This document shows, piece by piece, positions 26,043 through 34,325 of a stretch of DNA of 43,765 nt (within the stretch, counting starts at the first letter, position 1; every line of letters begins with the position of its first letter). The translations under genes and the position numbers were made by a program. The stretch comes from Candidatus Kapaibacterium sp. (lineage in GTDB: Bacteria; Bacteroidota; Ignavibacteria; Kapaibacteriales; UBA4661). The notes below the pieces were generated by a model. The model saw nothing but the letters and a program-made list of their open reading frames with translations. It was not told the DNA's origin and did no database searches. Location of the stretch: positions 1 to 43,765 of the forward strand of contig RDXM01000098.1 of NCBI GenBank assembly GCA_004292595.1, read 5' to 3'.

Positions 26043-27107
26043 ATGCCCGAAGCACTGGCAACTACAACTCCTTCAAGCACAGAGCGCACCAAATCTGGCT
26101 TTGTCGCAATTATCGGCGAGCCAAACGTTGGAAAATCAACCTTAATGAATGCCATTTTGGGAACAAAGCTCTCCATCGTAACGCCGAAGCCGCAAACCAC
26201 GCGCAAAAGCATCCTCGGCATCCACACCGAAGGCGCGACGCAGATTGTTTTTTTTGATACGCCCGGAGTCTTGAAGCCCAGTTATGGTCTGCATCGGAGC
26301 ATGATGGAGTTTGTCAAATCCTCAATTGAAGGTGCGGACGCGGTTTTGGTCGTGGTAGATGTTGCGAAATTGATTGAACGCGAGCAGGAACGCCAGCGCA
26401 AGCAAGCACGGCGCAAAGCGAAAACAAGCGGCACGGAAGGTAAAAAAGCAGCACAAAAAAACGCACCCACACAAAGCGGCGAACTCAGCAACGACGGGCT
26501 TCGCGGTCTGATGCTGAAACTACAAATGCGCTTGGAAACCATTGGCAAGCCCGTCATTGTCGCGCTGAATAAAATGGATGCGGTGTTCGATAAAAAACAA
26601 GCCTTGCCCGTCATGGACGCGCTGATGAAAACAGGCTTCATCACGCACGTTGCGGCGATTTCTGCGCTGGAAGATAAGTACGTGGACGAGCTGGTCAGCG
26701 TCTTGCAAGCACAAATGCCCGACCATGAATTTTACTACGACGAGGAAATGCTTTCAACGCATCCGCAACGCTTTTTTGTGGGAGAAATTCTCCGCGAAGC
26801 AGTATTTATGGGCTATCGGGAGGAGATTCCGTATTCAACGGAGGTAAACGTTGTGGAATTTAAAGAGCGAGAGCATGGGAAATGGTATATTTCGGCGGAA
26901 GTTGTTGTAGAACGCGACACGCAAAAGCAGATTATTATTGGCAAAAAAGGTGCGAGCTTGAAGGAGCTAGGAACAGTCGCACGAGCAGCAATAGAGCAGC
27001 ATTTGGAGATGCCTGTGTTTTTGGAAATTTTCGTGAAAGTGCGCGAAGATTGGCGCAATAGCGATGCGCACTTGCGCTCATTTGGCTACGGAACAAATCA
27101 ACAGTAG
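26043..27107 (+). CDS. era: Ribosome-assembly GTPase Era with a basic insertion
   Basis: The ATG at 26043 gives 354 residues; Era is usually near 300. The GTPase domain has G1 GEPNVGKST, the switch PQTTRK, G3 DTPG, G4 NKMD and G5 SAL. The C-terminal KH domain (VVERDTQKQIIIGKKGASLKE) binds the 3' end of 16S rRNA during 30S maturation. The extra length is mainly a Lys/Arg/Gln-rich segment of about 40 residues between G3 and G4 (about residues 108-148), which is absent from standard Era. It starts 35 bases after the hydrolase gene and may be co-transcribed with it. The stop codon adjoins a REP-like repeat. Confidence 0.95.
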   Translation: MPEALATTTPSSTERTKSGFVAIIGEPNVGKSTLMNAILGTKLSIVTPKPQTTRKSILGIHTEGATQIVFFDTPGVLKPSYGLHRSMMEFVKSSIEGADAVLVVVDVAKLIEREQERQRKQARRKAKTSGTEGKKAAQKNAPTQSGELSNDGLRGLMLKLQMRLETIGKPVIVALNKMDAVFDKKQALPVMDALMKTGFITHVAAISALEDKYVDELVSVLQAQMPDHEFYYDEEMLSTHPQRFFVGEILREAVFMGYREEIPYSTEVNVVEFKEREHGKWYISAEVVVERDTQKQIIIGKKGASLKELGTVARAAIEQHLEMPVFLEIFVKVREDWRNSDAHLRSFGYGTNQQ

Positions 27108-27157
27108 GACTTTCGCAAACCTCACAGGCAAGAATGCCTGTGCCACTACAAAACTGA
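27107..27157. repeat. Family-A REP-like unit beginning at the era stop codon
   Basis: The block starting GGACTTTCGCAAACCTCACA matches 12232-12282 almost base for base, including CTACAAAACTGA at its right end. Its hairpin is CACAGGCA/TGCCTGTG. The first base is the last base of the era TAG stop codon. Confidence 0.75.
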
Positions 27158-27162
27158 AGAAA

Positions 27163-27223
27163 TGAGATGTAGTCCACCTTTGAGGTGGACTACATCTAAA
27201 GCACCAAACCTTTTTTAGTATAT
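27163..27223. repeat. Partial family-B element (core palindrome and right arm)
   Basis: The perfect palindrome AGATGTAGTCCACCT, TTG, AGGTGGACTACATCT (27165-27197) is followed by ACCTTTTTTAGTATA. This matches the right half of the element at 20994-21098. The left outer arm is missing, and a family-A unit lies in its place. Confidence 0.7.
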
Positions 27224-27239
27224 CACCGAGAGTACATCA

Positions 27240-27289
27240 TTGTGCATCACAAGGGTTAGAAACAGGCTGTCGACTCTTGTGATGCACAA
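27240..27289. repeat. Inverted pair of TTGTGnnnCACAA palindromes
   Basis: TTGTGCATCACAAG (27240-27253) and CTTGTGATGCACAA (27276-27289) are perfect reverse complements. Each is itself a near-palindrome of the form TTGTG-3 nt-CACAA. They lie between the convergent 3' ends of era and the DUF1338 gene, so a terminator or repeat role is more likely than an operator. No T-run follows. Confidence 0.55.
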
Positions 27290-27302
27290 CAACTGTTGAT
27301 AT

Positions 27303-28214
27303 CTAGTTCCGCTTGACCGTTTGGCTTGCGTAGGTGCTTTCAAAGATTTTATCGGCATTGGCAGCTTCAAAACCTTCGCGGCGTTGTTCGCGCTTCAGTT
27401 GTGTGTAGGGAATGTGCGCAAATTCATCTAATGGGCGACGCTCGGCAAATTCGACATATGAGCCAGAAATCTTCTTAATTGCGCCATCAGCAAACTCCGC
27501 ATCCAGCATTTCCGCCACTGTCGAGCTTTGAATGAGTTTTCCGTCGGGGCTTGCCTTTGCTTTTCCGCCCGAATCATTGAGCTTGAAGCCGCTTCGTTCC
27601 AAAAACGCATTGAAATCGTGGATGGTGTTGTAGCCGTCGGGCAGATTGTGAATGGTAACGGTAAAGTGATTGAGATAATAGCGATTGTAAATTACCCATG
27701 CCGCATATTCACTTTCTTCGGCGAGACGGTTGTAATCTTCGACGGTCGGTGTACGCCAGAGCGATGTATGCAAAAATGCGTCAATCTCCGCACCATTGCT
27801 GAGGTTGATGCTATCTACGGGGTCGGATGGAACTTCGTCGGTGTAGGAGCGAATAATGCGCTGGGCTTCGTCCGAAAGGTCGCCAACGCGCAATTCACTC
27901 ACGAAAATACGCGGGTAATGTGGCTTCGGTGGCGCGTACCAATAGGCATCAAGTTTCTTTGCGGCAAAGAAATACGGGTCGCGCTTTTCGTAGCCCAAAC
28001 TCAAAAAGATTTTTTCAAATGATTGGATGCCTAATTGCGGTACGCCCATTGTCCGAAACGCAATGTGGTCGTTTTCAATATCATCGCCGCTTTTGATGAT
28101 GCCTTCTTTGACCATGACGTTGATAACGCCTTGCACGTCTGGCACACGCTCTTTGTAGCGGCGCATTAAGCCATCAAGTACGATGTCGAGGGGTGTGGAA
28201 GTTGCTGTGAGCAT
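27303..28214 (-). CDS. DUF1338 protein, 2-oxoadipate dioxygenase/decarboxylase-like
   Basis: The ATG at 28214 gives 303 residues. The DUF1338 metal-site pattern is present: NDHIAFRTMG (first His), NHFTVTIH (second His) and GSYVEFAER (Glu) near the C-terminus. This is the vicinal-oxygen-chelate-like fold that binds one Fe(II). Characterised bacterial members (HglS/YdcJ type) convert 2-oxoadipate to 2-hydroxyglutarate in lysine catabolism. The protein is short compared with some members of about 450 residues, which carry a longer central part. It is the last gene of a minus-strand set with a VTT membrane protein and a class-V aminotransferase. The substrate is inferred. Confidence 0.75.
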   Translation of the reverse strand: MLTATSTPLDIVLDGLMRRYKERVPDVQGVINVMVKEGIIKSGDDIENDHIAFRTMGVPQLGIQSFEKIFLSLGYEKRDPYFFAAKKLDAYWYAPPKPHYPRIFVSELRVGDLSDEAQRIIRSYTDEVPSDPVDSINLSNGAEIDAFLHTSLWRTPTVEDYNRLAEESEYAAWVIYNRYYLNHFTVTIHNLPDGYNTIHDFNAFLERSGFKLNDSGGKAKASPDGKLIQSSTVAEMLDAEFADGAIKKISGSYVEFAERRPLDEFAHIPYTQLKREQRREGFEAANADKIFESTYASQTVKRN

Positions 28215-28311
28215 AAAAAATTCAAAACAAGAAAATGAAAAAGGAAATATTGAGAATTGCAAAGTGATAATAAAGTTGTCTTCCGATGCGCAAGCATTCA
28301 TGCGGCATTCA

Positions 28312-28353
28312 AGTTTCATACTTCATATTTCAGACCTCATACTTTTGACTTCA
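28312..28353. repeat. Degenerate tandem TTCATACTT-like repeat
   Basis: TTTCATACTTCATATTTC followed by AGACCTCATACTTTTGACTTC shows an imperfect periodicity of about 8-9 bases. It overlaps the stop codon of the VTT-protein gene and lies just upstream of the DUF1338 gene on the minus strand. Confidence 0.5.
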
Positions 28354-28809
28354 GCCTCCAATGTGCAGCATTTGTGCGCCAAAGAGCGTCGCCACGAAAC
28401 GCGCCACACGCAAGCCGCAGACAATCAGCACAAACCAGAGCAAATGAACGCGCACCGTACCAGCAACGATAGTAAGCGGGTCGCCGATAAAAGGAAGCCA
28501 CGAACCCAGCAAACTCCAGTGTCCCCAGCGTTCCATCCATGCCATTGCGCGTTGTCCGCTGCGGTTTTTTTCAAGGCGCGAGAGCATAGGGACTCGCAAG
28601 AGCGCACCAATGCTGTAATTGAGCAAACACGCCAAGCAATTTCCCACCGAACACGCCGCAAAGGCAGGTGCTATCGGCATTCCAACGGCAAGCGCCGCCA
28701 CGAGCAATGCCTCCGAACTGAGCGGAATAAGCGTGGCAGAGAGGAACGATGCGCCTCCCAAGCCCCACAAGCCGTATTCGGTGATGAATGTATGCCAGTT
28801 GATACCCAT
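28351..28809 (-). CDS. YqaA/DedA-type VTT-domain membrane protein
   Basis: This 152-residue inner-membrane protein has several hydrophobic helices. It carries the YqaA pattern: YGLWGLGGASFLSATLIPLSSEALL at the start, given here as the segments GLWGLGGASFLSATLIPL and SSEALLVAAL, then GNCLACLLNYSIG, and later LGSWLPFIGDPLTIVAGTVR. The G-P/FIGDP reentrant motif is typical of VTT/SNARE-associated proteins, which are linked to lipid flipping or membrane homeostasis. Its substrate is unknown. It lies 75 bases after the aminotransferase gene on the same strand. Confidence 0.8.
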   Translation of the reverse strand: MGINWHTFITEYGLWGLGGASFLSATLIPLSSEALLVAALAVGMPIAPAFAACSVGNCLACLLNYSIGALLRVPMLSRLEKNRSGQRAMAWMERWGHWSLLGSWLPFIGDPLTIVAGTVRVHLLWFVLIVCGLRVARFVATLFGAQMLHIGG

Positions 28810-28884
28810 TTGTCCATTGGAATAGAATGATGTTTTGAGGTGTACATCAGGTTTACATCATACAAAAATCTTCAGTGTCTCATT

Positions 28885-30033
28885 TCACCGCCGCGCCGCT
28901 TCCAAAAACACACGCTGCGCAGCATACACACCTTTTCCAGCTTCAAATTCATGCCCAATGCGGTGCAGCGCGTGTTCCATTGCGCCGAGTGCGCCGAGCA
29001 TATCGGCTTCGTCGTAGTAGCCCAGATGCGAGGTGCGAAAAATCACGTCTTTGAGCTGGTCCTGCCCGCCAATGACGGTAATGCCGAAATCTTTTTTGAG
29101 TAGCTTTACAAAGTTTTTCCCACCTTTTTCGGGCAAATACGCTACACTCACCGCATGAGACGGCGATGTGCCGTAGAGTTTGAGATTCAATGCCTCAAAG
29201 CCGCTTCGCAAGCCGCGTGAGAGCGTTGCGTGGCGATGCCAAATGTTTTCTACACCTTCTTCCATCATCAGGTCCAAGGCTGGTGCAAGCCCGCAAACAA
29301 GCGATACGGCAGGTGTCCAAGGCGTAGAGTGTTCTTGCCATGCTTCGCGGGCTTTTTTGAGGTCGAAGTAAAAATTGCGCGATTTGAAGGAAGCCGCTTT
29401 TTGCCATGCTCGCTCGCTGAGGGCGACAAATGCTAGTCCAGGCGGAATCATCAAGCCTTTTTGCGAACCCGTCATTACTACATCAATATCCCAATCATCC
29501 ATACGGCATTCGTGCGCTCCAATCGAGGTAATGCCGTCAATGCAGACAAGCGCGTTTGGCAAGGTTTCGCGCACGATTCGCGCCATTTCGCAGATGTTCG
29601 TGTAGGTTCCCGTCGAGGTTTCGCTATGCACCAGCCAGACGTTTGTTGCATCGGGATGTTTTTTCAGAATCTTGCGTAATTGCTCGGTTTCAATGGCGTT
29701 TCCCCACGGAATTTCCACATCAATCGCCGTCATGCCAAAAGTTTTCATCATTTTGCCCCATCGCTCGGCAAATTTTCCGTTGTTGATGTTGATTCCTTTT
29801 TCGCCTTCTTTGAACAACGTCGTCATGGCGGCTTCTGCTGCCCCCGTGCCAGAGGCAGTCAGCGTCAGAACAGGCTGCGTGGTGCAGAACAAGGTTTGGA
29901 GATTGCGATTAACGCGCTCCATCAAAGCAATAAATTCCGCGTGGCGATGATGAATGATTGGCTCTGCCATGCGCAGCAACACCTGTTCGGGAACGGGCGT
30001 TGGTCCGGGCGTGAAAAGACGGGGTTTTCGCAT
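28885..30033 (-). CDS. PLP-dependent class-V aminotransferase (alanine-glyoxylate/serine-pyruvate type)
   Basis: The 382-residue cytoplasmic enzyme is full length. Features include LFTPGPTPVPEQVLLRM at the start, IIHHRHAEF, TASGTGAAEAAM (PLP phosphate loop), VHSETSTG, VCIDGITSIGA (the Asp that pairs with the PLP ring nitrogen) and TGSQKGLMIPPG with the Schiff-base Lys. The C-terminal part has FRTSHLGYYDEADM. Such enzymes transfer amino groups from Ala, Ser or other amino acids to glyoxylate or pyruvate. The exact substrate cannot be read from sequence. Its 5' end overlies a tandem TCGTAC repeat, and no clear Shine-Dalgarno is visible. Confidence 0.88.
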   Translation of the reverse strand: MRKPRLFTPGPTPVPEQVLLRMAEPIIHHRHAEFIALMERVNRNLQTLFCTTQPVLTLTASGTGAAEAAMTTLFKEGEKGININNGKFAERWGKMMKTFGMTAIDVEIPWGNAIETEQLRKILKKHPDATNVWLVHSETSTGTYTNICEMARIVRETLPNALVCIDGITSIGAHECRMDDWDIDVVMTGSQKGLMIPPGLAFVALSERAWQKAASFKSRNFYFDLKKAREAWQEHSTPWTPAVSLVCGLAPALDLMMEEGVENIWHRHATLSRGLRSGFEALNLKLYGTSPSHAVSVAYLPEKGGKNFVKLLKKDFGITVIGGQDQLKDVIFRTSHLGYYDEADMLGALGAMEHALHRIGHEFEAGKGVYAAQRVFLEAARR

Positions 30034-30035
30034 AT

Positions 30036-30077
30036 ATCGTACAAAAAAAATCGTACAAAAAAATCGTACAAAAGAAA
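30036..30077. repeat. Three 13-15-bp direct repeats (ATCGTACAAAAAAA) at the aminotransferase start
   Basis: The unit ATCGTACAAAAAAA begins at 30036, 30050 and 30063 with small changes in A-run length. It starts two bases upstream of the ATG of the minus-strand gene, so it occupies the 5' leader and ribosome-binding region. Confidence 0.75.
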
Positions 30078-30098
30078 AATGGAACAGATGTGAGATTC

Positions 30099-32615
30099 CT
30101 ACGGACGAGTGATTATCTCTGATGCAGAGCCATCTGGAGCGGTGCGAAAGGGCAGCGTAACAATAAAACTTGTGCCTTGTTCTTCCACACTACTAAATTC
30201 AATCGTGCCTTCGTGCGCATCTACGGCATATTTCACAATAGACATTCCTAAGCCTGTACCCTTGATATTGACAGCGTTTTGAGCGCGGTGGAATGCCTCA
30301 AATAAATGCTTTTGGTCTTTGAGCGGAATGCCAATACCGTTATCACTAATCGTTAAAACCACACCCATACTGTCGCATTCGACATCAAAATCAATATCTT
30401 CATCCGAGTATTTTAGCGCATTGGAGAGAAGATTTGTGATGACAGAGCGCATCAATTTCTCATCCAAAAGCGGCAGTATTTCTGTTGTGCCGTGAAAAGA
30501 GTAGTAAATGCGCTGTGTTTCAGAGCTTTGCTCTAGTTCGTCAATAATCTCTTTGCTGAAGGCATCAATATTGAGTGGCGCGAAAACGGCGCGGGTCTTG
30601 CCTGCTTCGCCGCGAGCAAGGAGCAGCACATCGTTGAGCATATGCTCAATACGCTGCCCAGCAGCCATCATGCGCTCAATATGGGTAATTTGCTTTTCTT
30701 TTGAAGTTTTTCCAATGCCCGCCCGCAAAATTTCTGCCGACGAATTCATCACCGTCAGAGGTGTGCGGAACTCGTGCGAAACCATCGAAATAAAGCGGCT
30801 TTTGAGGTCGTTCAATTCTTTTTCTTGCTGCAATGCCCGCTTAAGTTCTTGCTCGGCTTCTTTGCGCAAGGTAATTTCCCGTGAGTTCAGCACAATACCG
30901 CCCACTGCGGGGTTGTGGAGTTGGTTGCTTGCCGTTGTTTCAATCCACACATACTCTTCGCCGCGCAGATACTTGAACTCCACTGTTTGTGCTGTGTCGG
31001 GATGCGCCACAACTGCCGCCAGAAACGTCCGCACCGCACTAACAGCATCAAAATAAACATTTTCGACAAAACTCTCGCCAATGCGCTCGAAGGGGTCAAT
31101 GCCAAAGACTTTCTCGCTTGCGGGCGATTCATAGCTAATCACGCCATCTTCATCAACAATCGTAATGACATCGGAGGCGTTGCGCAGCAAGCTATTCAGT
31201 CGCTCGCCGCTTTGGAGCAGCATTTCTTCAATGCGCTTGCGTTCTTGGATTTCATGCTTCAGGTCTGCATTAGCGCGTTTAATTTGCTCGGTGCGCTCAT
31301 CAATGCGGCGTTCAAGAAATTGACTAAAAAGAACATTTGCCTCTTCGTTATTTTTGCGCTCGGTTACGTCGTTGAAAATGACAAACGAACCGCTAAACTC
31401 GCCCTTGTCGTTGAAGCGCGGCGAGGAATTGATAGACTGCCAGCGTTTTGTGCCATTCGGACGCATAATCTCGACCTCGTAGCGTCCGATAGTTCCCTCG
31501 CGGCGGGCAGCATTTTCAGCATCAACAATAGCTTGCGATTCCGCACTCAAAAATTCGTGGACGTATCTGCCAACGAGATTTCCTTGCTCTACCCCAAACG
31601 CCTGTTCTGATGCGGGATTGGCGACAATGATTTTATCATCAACATCGGTAATGACAATACCTTCAGCCAGATTCTCTACAAGAGTTCGATATTGCTGCTC
31701 GCTGTGTTGTAATGCTTCTTCCACAGCTTTTCGCTCGGAAATATCGCGGGAGTTCACAACAATCGAGTGAATAGATTCATCATCCAGCAAATTACGCCCG
31801 ATGCTTTCTACGGTGATGTAGCTATCGCTGCTGGTCTTGACGCGAAAAATTGCTGTGAAGGTTTCGCGCGGATGAGCAAGAATTTTGTGTAAAATATCTT
31901 GGACAATGGTGCGGTCGTCGGGATGAACAATGCGATACGCAGACCTCCCAAATATTTGCCCCTCTTTGTAGCCTAGTTTTTGATAAAAAAATGGACTTTG
32001 ATAGGTAATCTGCAAGTTTTTATCAAGCATCGTAATAATATCTTGTGAATTTTGCACTAAGAGCCGAAAGCGCTCTTCGGTTTCGTGCAAAAGTTTCGTT
32101 GTACTGCGCTGGGCATCAGCATTTATGCGTGCTTGAAGTTTGTCGCGCTCATGCAAAGCGCGGAGTTCCCGCTCGAAGGTCGCTTTCAAACGTTCATAAT
32201 TTCCCTTGCTGACAAAATCATCTGCGCCCGCTTTCACCAAATCAACCGCGATTTCTTCACCTACTAAACCAGAAATCATAATAAACGGCGTGTGGCGTTT
32301 GCGAGCGGCATCGTGCTGGCGCGTCAGCAGAAGCGCGTCGTAGCCGCTGAGGTTGGGGAGCATGAAGTCAGAAATAACCACATCCCACAACTCGGCTTCC
32401 AATGCGGCTTCCAGATGGTCGCGGTGCTGCACAAGACGGTAATCCAGCACGTATCCAGCACTTTCTAGCACACTGACAACAACATACACATCGCTCAAAG
32501 AATCTTCAATGATGAGCGTACGAACAATCTCCGTCGACTGTCCGTTGTGAGCATTCGTCCTAGAGTGATACGGCACGAAAGCTAGTGTTGGTGGTATGGG
32601 AAAGGATTGCTCCAT
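30099..32615 (-). CDS. Hybrid sensor: receiver domain, three PAS domains, histidine kinase
   Basis: From the ATG at 32615 the protein has 838 residues and no membrane segment. Order: an N-terminal receiver (TLIIEDSLSD, phospho-acceptor Asp in DVVISDFMLPN, Lys in DFVSKG), then PAS 1 (about 165-290, with C-terminal RDISERK), PAS 2 (about 295-410), a coiled coil, and PAS 3 (about 460-575). HisKA follows with MVSHEFRTPLT, then HATPase with NLLSNALKY, DNGIGIP and GTGLGMSI. It autophosphorylates on His. The receiver ahead of the PAS array suggests control by another kinase. It lies 164 bases after a single-domain response regulator, its probable partner. An upstream start (32660) is possible. Confidence 0.9.
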   Translation of the reverse strand: MEQSFPIPPTLAFVPYHSRTNAHNGQSTEIVRTLIIEDSLSDVYVVVSVLESAGYVLDYRLVQHRDHLEAALEAELWDVVISDFMLPNLSGYDALLLTRQHDAARKRHTPFIMISGLVGEEIAVDLVKAGADDFVSKGNYERLKATFERELRALHERDKLQARINADAQRSTTKLLHETEERFRLLVQNSQDIITMLDKNLQITYQSPFFYQKLGYKEGQIFGRSAYRIVHPDDRTIVQDILHKILAHPRETFTAIFRVKTSSDSYITVESIGRNLLDDESIHSIVVNSRDISERKAVEEALQHSEQQYRTLVENLAEGIVITDVDDKIIVANPASEQAFGVEQGNLVGRYVHEFLSAESQAIVDAENAARREGTIGRYEVEIMRPNGTKRWQSINSSPRFNDKGEFSGSFVIFNDVTERKNNEEANVLFSQFLERRIDERTEQIKRANADLKHEIQERKRIEEMLLQSGERLNSLLRNASDVITIVDEDGVISYESPASEKVFGIDPFERIGESFVENVYFDAVSAVRTFLAAVVAHPDTAQTVEFKYLRGEEYVWIETTASNQLHNPAVGGIVLNSREITLRKEAEQELKRALQQEKELNDLKSRFISMVSHEFRTPLTVMNSSAEILRAGIGKTSKEKQITHIERMMAAGQRIEHMLNDVLLLARGEAGKTRAVFAPLNIDAFSKEIIDELEQSSETQRIYYSFHGTTEILPLLDEKLMRSVITNLLSNALKYSDEDIDFDVECDSMGVVLTISDNGIGIPLKDQKHLFEAFHRAQNAVNIKGTGLGMSIVKYAVDAHEGTIEFSSVEEQGTSFIVTLPFRTAPDGSASEIITRP

Positions 32616-32779
32616 GCGCGGCGAAATGTGCGAAAAAGATACAAACAAAAGCACGAACAAAGAAAATACGCTGTTGTGAGCAAGTAAACACTACAGAGAA
32701 CGCGCTTTGTGGAGGGACGACAGAGAAAGTGAAGTATTTTTTTCGAGAAAAAGCATCGTGCAACGTTGATTGATAACTT

Positions 32780-33301
32780 TTATATTTTCGTTGCTCTTGC
32801 TTCTGCATCGCGCCACTTTGCGTGATAGTCTTTAATCATACTTGTATAGCGAATTTCTCGGCGAATAACGGAAATAAGGCGTTCTAAATAGCCTTTGATG
32901 ATAAAATCGGTTGCGCCAGCGTTCATCGCTGCAACAACGGCGTTTTCATTCAAAATGCTGGAAATCATAATCACGGGAACAGGCAGAATAAGATCGGGCG
33001 GCGTCGGCTGGTGTGCTGCTTCGTAGGCGCGGATAATCCTGAGCGCGTCCATACCCGTAAAACCAGTATGGATATTGTAATCGCAAAAAATCATATCCCA
33101 CGATTGCTTGAGAACTTCATTGAGCGCAGGCACAGTGTCCACGCGCTCGTAGGTATGCTCAATATCGTGGTATCGCAAAAAGCGCGTGAGAACATCGGCA
33201 TCAAGTACCGAATCTTCTACGAGTAAAAATCGTAAGGGAGCTTGCACAGAATAATTCCCGATTGTCTGTGAATAAGTAGTGTTGTTGTAAGGAAATTGCA
33301 A
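32780..33301 (-). CDS. Single-domain response regulator
   Basis: This 173-residue protein consists of one CheY-like receiver: RFLLVEDSVLDAD (acidic pocket), DMIFCDYNIHTG (phospho-acceptor Asp), VIMISS (Thr/Ser switch position) and DFIIKGYLERL (conserved Lys). There is no output domain. A short C-terminal helix (YHAKWRDAEARATKI) follows. The start is not certain: TTG at 33301 or GTG at 33247 both fit and there is no in-frame upstream ATG. The receiver is of the same type as the one heading the kinase just downstream, so the two likely form a phosphorelay. Confidence 0.85.
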   Translation of the reverse strand: MQFPYNNTTYSQTIGNYSVQAPLRFLLVEDSVLDADVLTRFLRYHDIEHTYERVDTVPALNEVLKQSWDMIFCDYNIHTGFTGMDALRIIRAYEAAHQPTPPDLILPVPVIMISSILNENAVVAAMNAGATDFIIKGYLERLISVIRREIRYTSMIKDYHAKWRDAEARATKI

Positions 33302-33343
33302 ATCGCATCGTGCGAGGCTTCCAGAGCTTTATTCTTCTGTCTT

Positions 33344-34108
33344 TCACTCTTCTGTCTTTTTTCGTTGTCGTGCAATTTCAAACATCACCACCCCAGAAGC
33401 AACCGACGCATTCAGCGATGCAATGCTGCCATGAAGCGGGATAGAAATTGCGCCTGTGCAGACGGCGCGGACTGGCTTGGTAATGCCAGAACCTTCGCTG
33501 CCAATCACGAGAACCGTCGCATCGTCGTAGCGTCCTGTTGTGTACTCTGTTTTTGCGTCGGACTCCAGAGCAAGAACCTCAAACCCCGCATTGCGAGCGT
33601 CTTCCAGAGCTTTTGCCAGATTGCTTACTTTGGCAATGTTCAAGTATTCCAGCGCACCAGCCGACGTTTTTGCTGCTGCACCGCTCAGGGGTGCAGAGCG
33701 TTGTTCTGGTACGATAATTCCATGAAAGCCTGCACATTCCGCCGAGCGAGCAATCGCGCCGACGTTGTGCGGGTCGGTGATGCCATCCAGCGCAACCAGC
33801 AACGGTGCGTCGTGCAGGGAGAAACTTCGTTCCAAAAGCTCACTCATCGTCAGAGTGGTAAAGGCGGCGGTCAGCGCGAGAACGCCTTGTGCGCGTCCTG
33901 TGTCCTCGCATACTTCATGCTCAAGCGATTGGAATTTACGCTTGTCCATCAGCGACACCGGCACATTGCGCTTGGCAGCAAGTGTGCGAATTGCTTGAAT
34001 TGGTGCGCCTTCTGCGCCGTATTGGAGAAGAATTTTCTCTATTTTTCGTGCGCCCGCGCTCGTTTGCGAGAGTGCTTCCTGAACGGCATTTCGCCCAAAA
34101 ATATACAC
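33344..34108 (-). CDS. rlmB: 23S rRNA 2'-O-ribose methyltransferase, RlmB/TrmH (SpoU) family
   Basis: The frame begins with GTG (MYIFGRNAVQEAL, the usual RlmB opening) and gives 254 residues. A substrate-binding N-terminal domain of about 90 residues precedes the SPOUT knot domain with three motifs: DPHNVGAIARSAECAG (motif 1), VLVIGSEGSGI (motif 2) and ISIPLHGSIASLNASVA (motif 3). RlmB methylates G2251 in the 23S rRNA P-loop using S-adenosylmethionine. An in-frame stop shortly upstream supports the GTG start. The exact nucleotide target is inferred from family membership. Confidence 0.88.
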   Translation of the reverse strand: MYIFGRNAVQEALSQTSAGARKIEKILLQYGAEGAPIQAIRTLAAKRNVPVSLMDKRKFQSLEHEVCEDTGRAQGVLALTAAFTTLTMSELLERSFSLHDAPLLVALDGITDPHNVGAIARSAECAGFHGIIVPEQRSAPLSGAAAKTSAGALEYLNIAKVSNLAKALEDARNAGFEVLALESDAKTEYTTGRYDDATVLVIGSEGSGITKPVRAVCTGAISIPLHGSIASLNASVASGVVMFEIARQRKKTEE

Positions 34109-34325
34109 AAAAGATATGGTTTAATGTGAAAGGATAGTACGTCGTGCGCGAATTTTTTCCTGCAATTCTTTCCGTACATCCAAAAAAAATACCAACGCAA
34201 CCAAACAACGATAGCACGATAATCCAGATGGGAAAATACAAAAACTCTGAGAATTTTATACGATTCTTTTTGGCGCATTTTGTCAGCACGACAGGAAAAC
34301 AGGCGCAGCTCGTAAAAGCACAGAG

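Noticed and set aside
30036-30077. Short direct repeats considered as a mini CRISPR array
   Set aside because: The units are adjacent with no unique spacers and only 13-15 bp long, so this is a simple tandem repeat.
34144-34325. Possible small gene between rlmB and the TonB receptor
   Set aside because: The + strand frame there is short, runs into the receptor's antisense strand and has no protein-like features.
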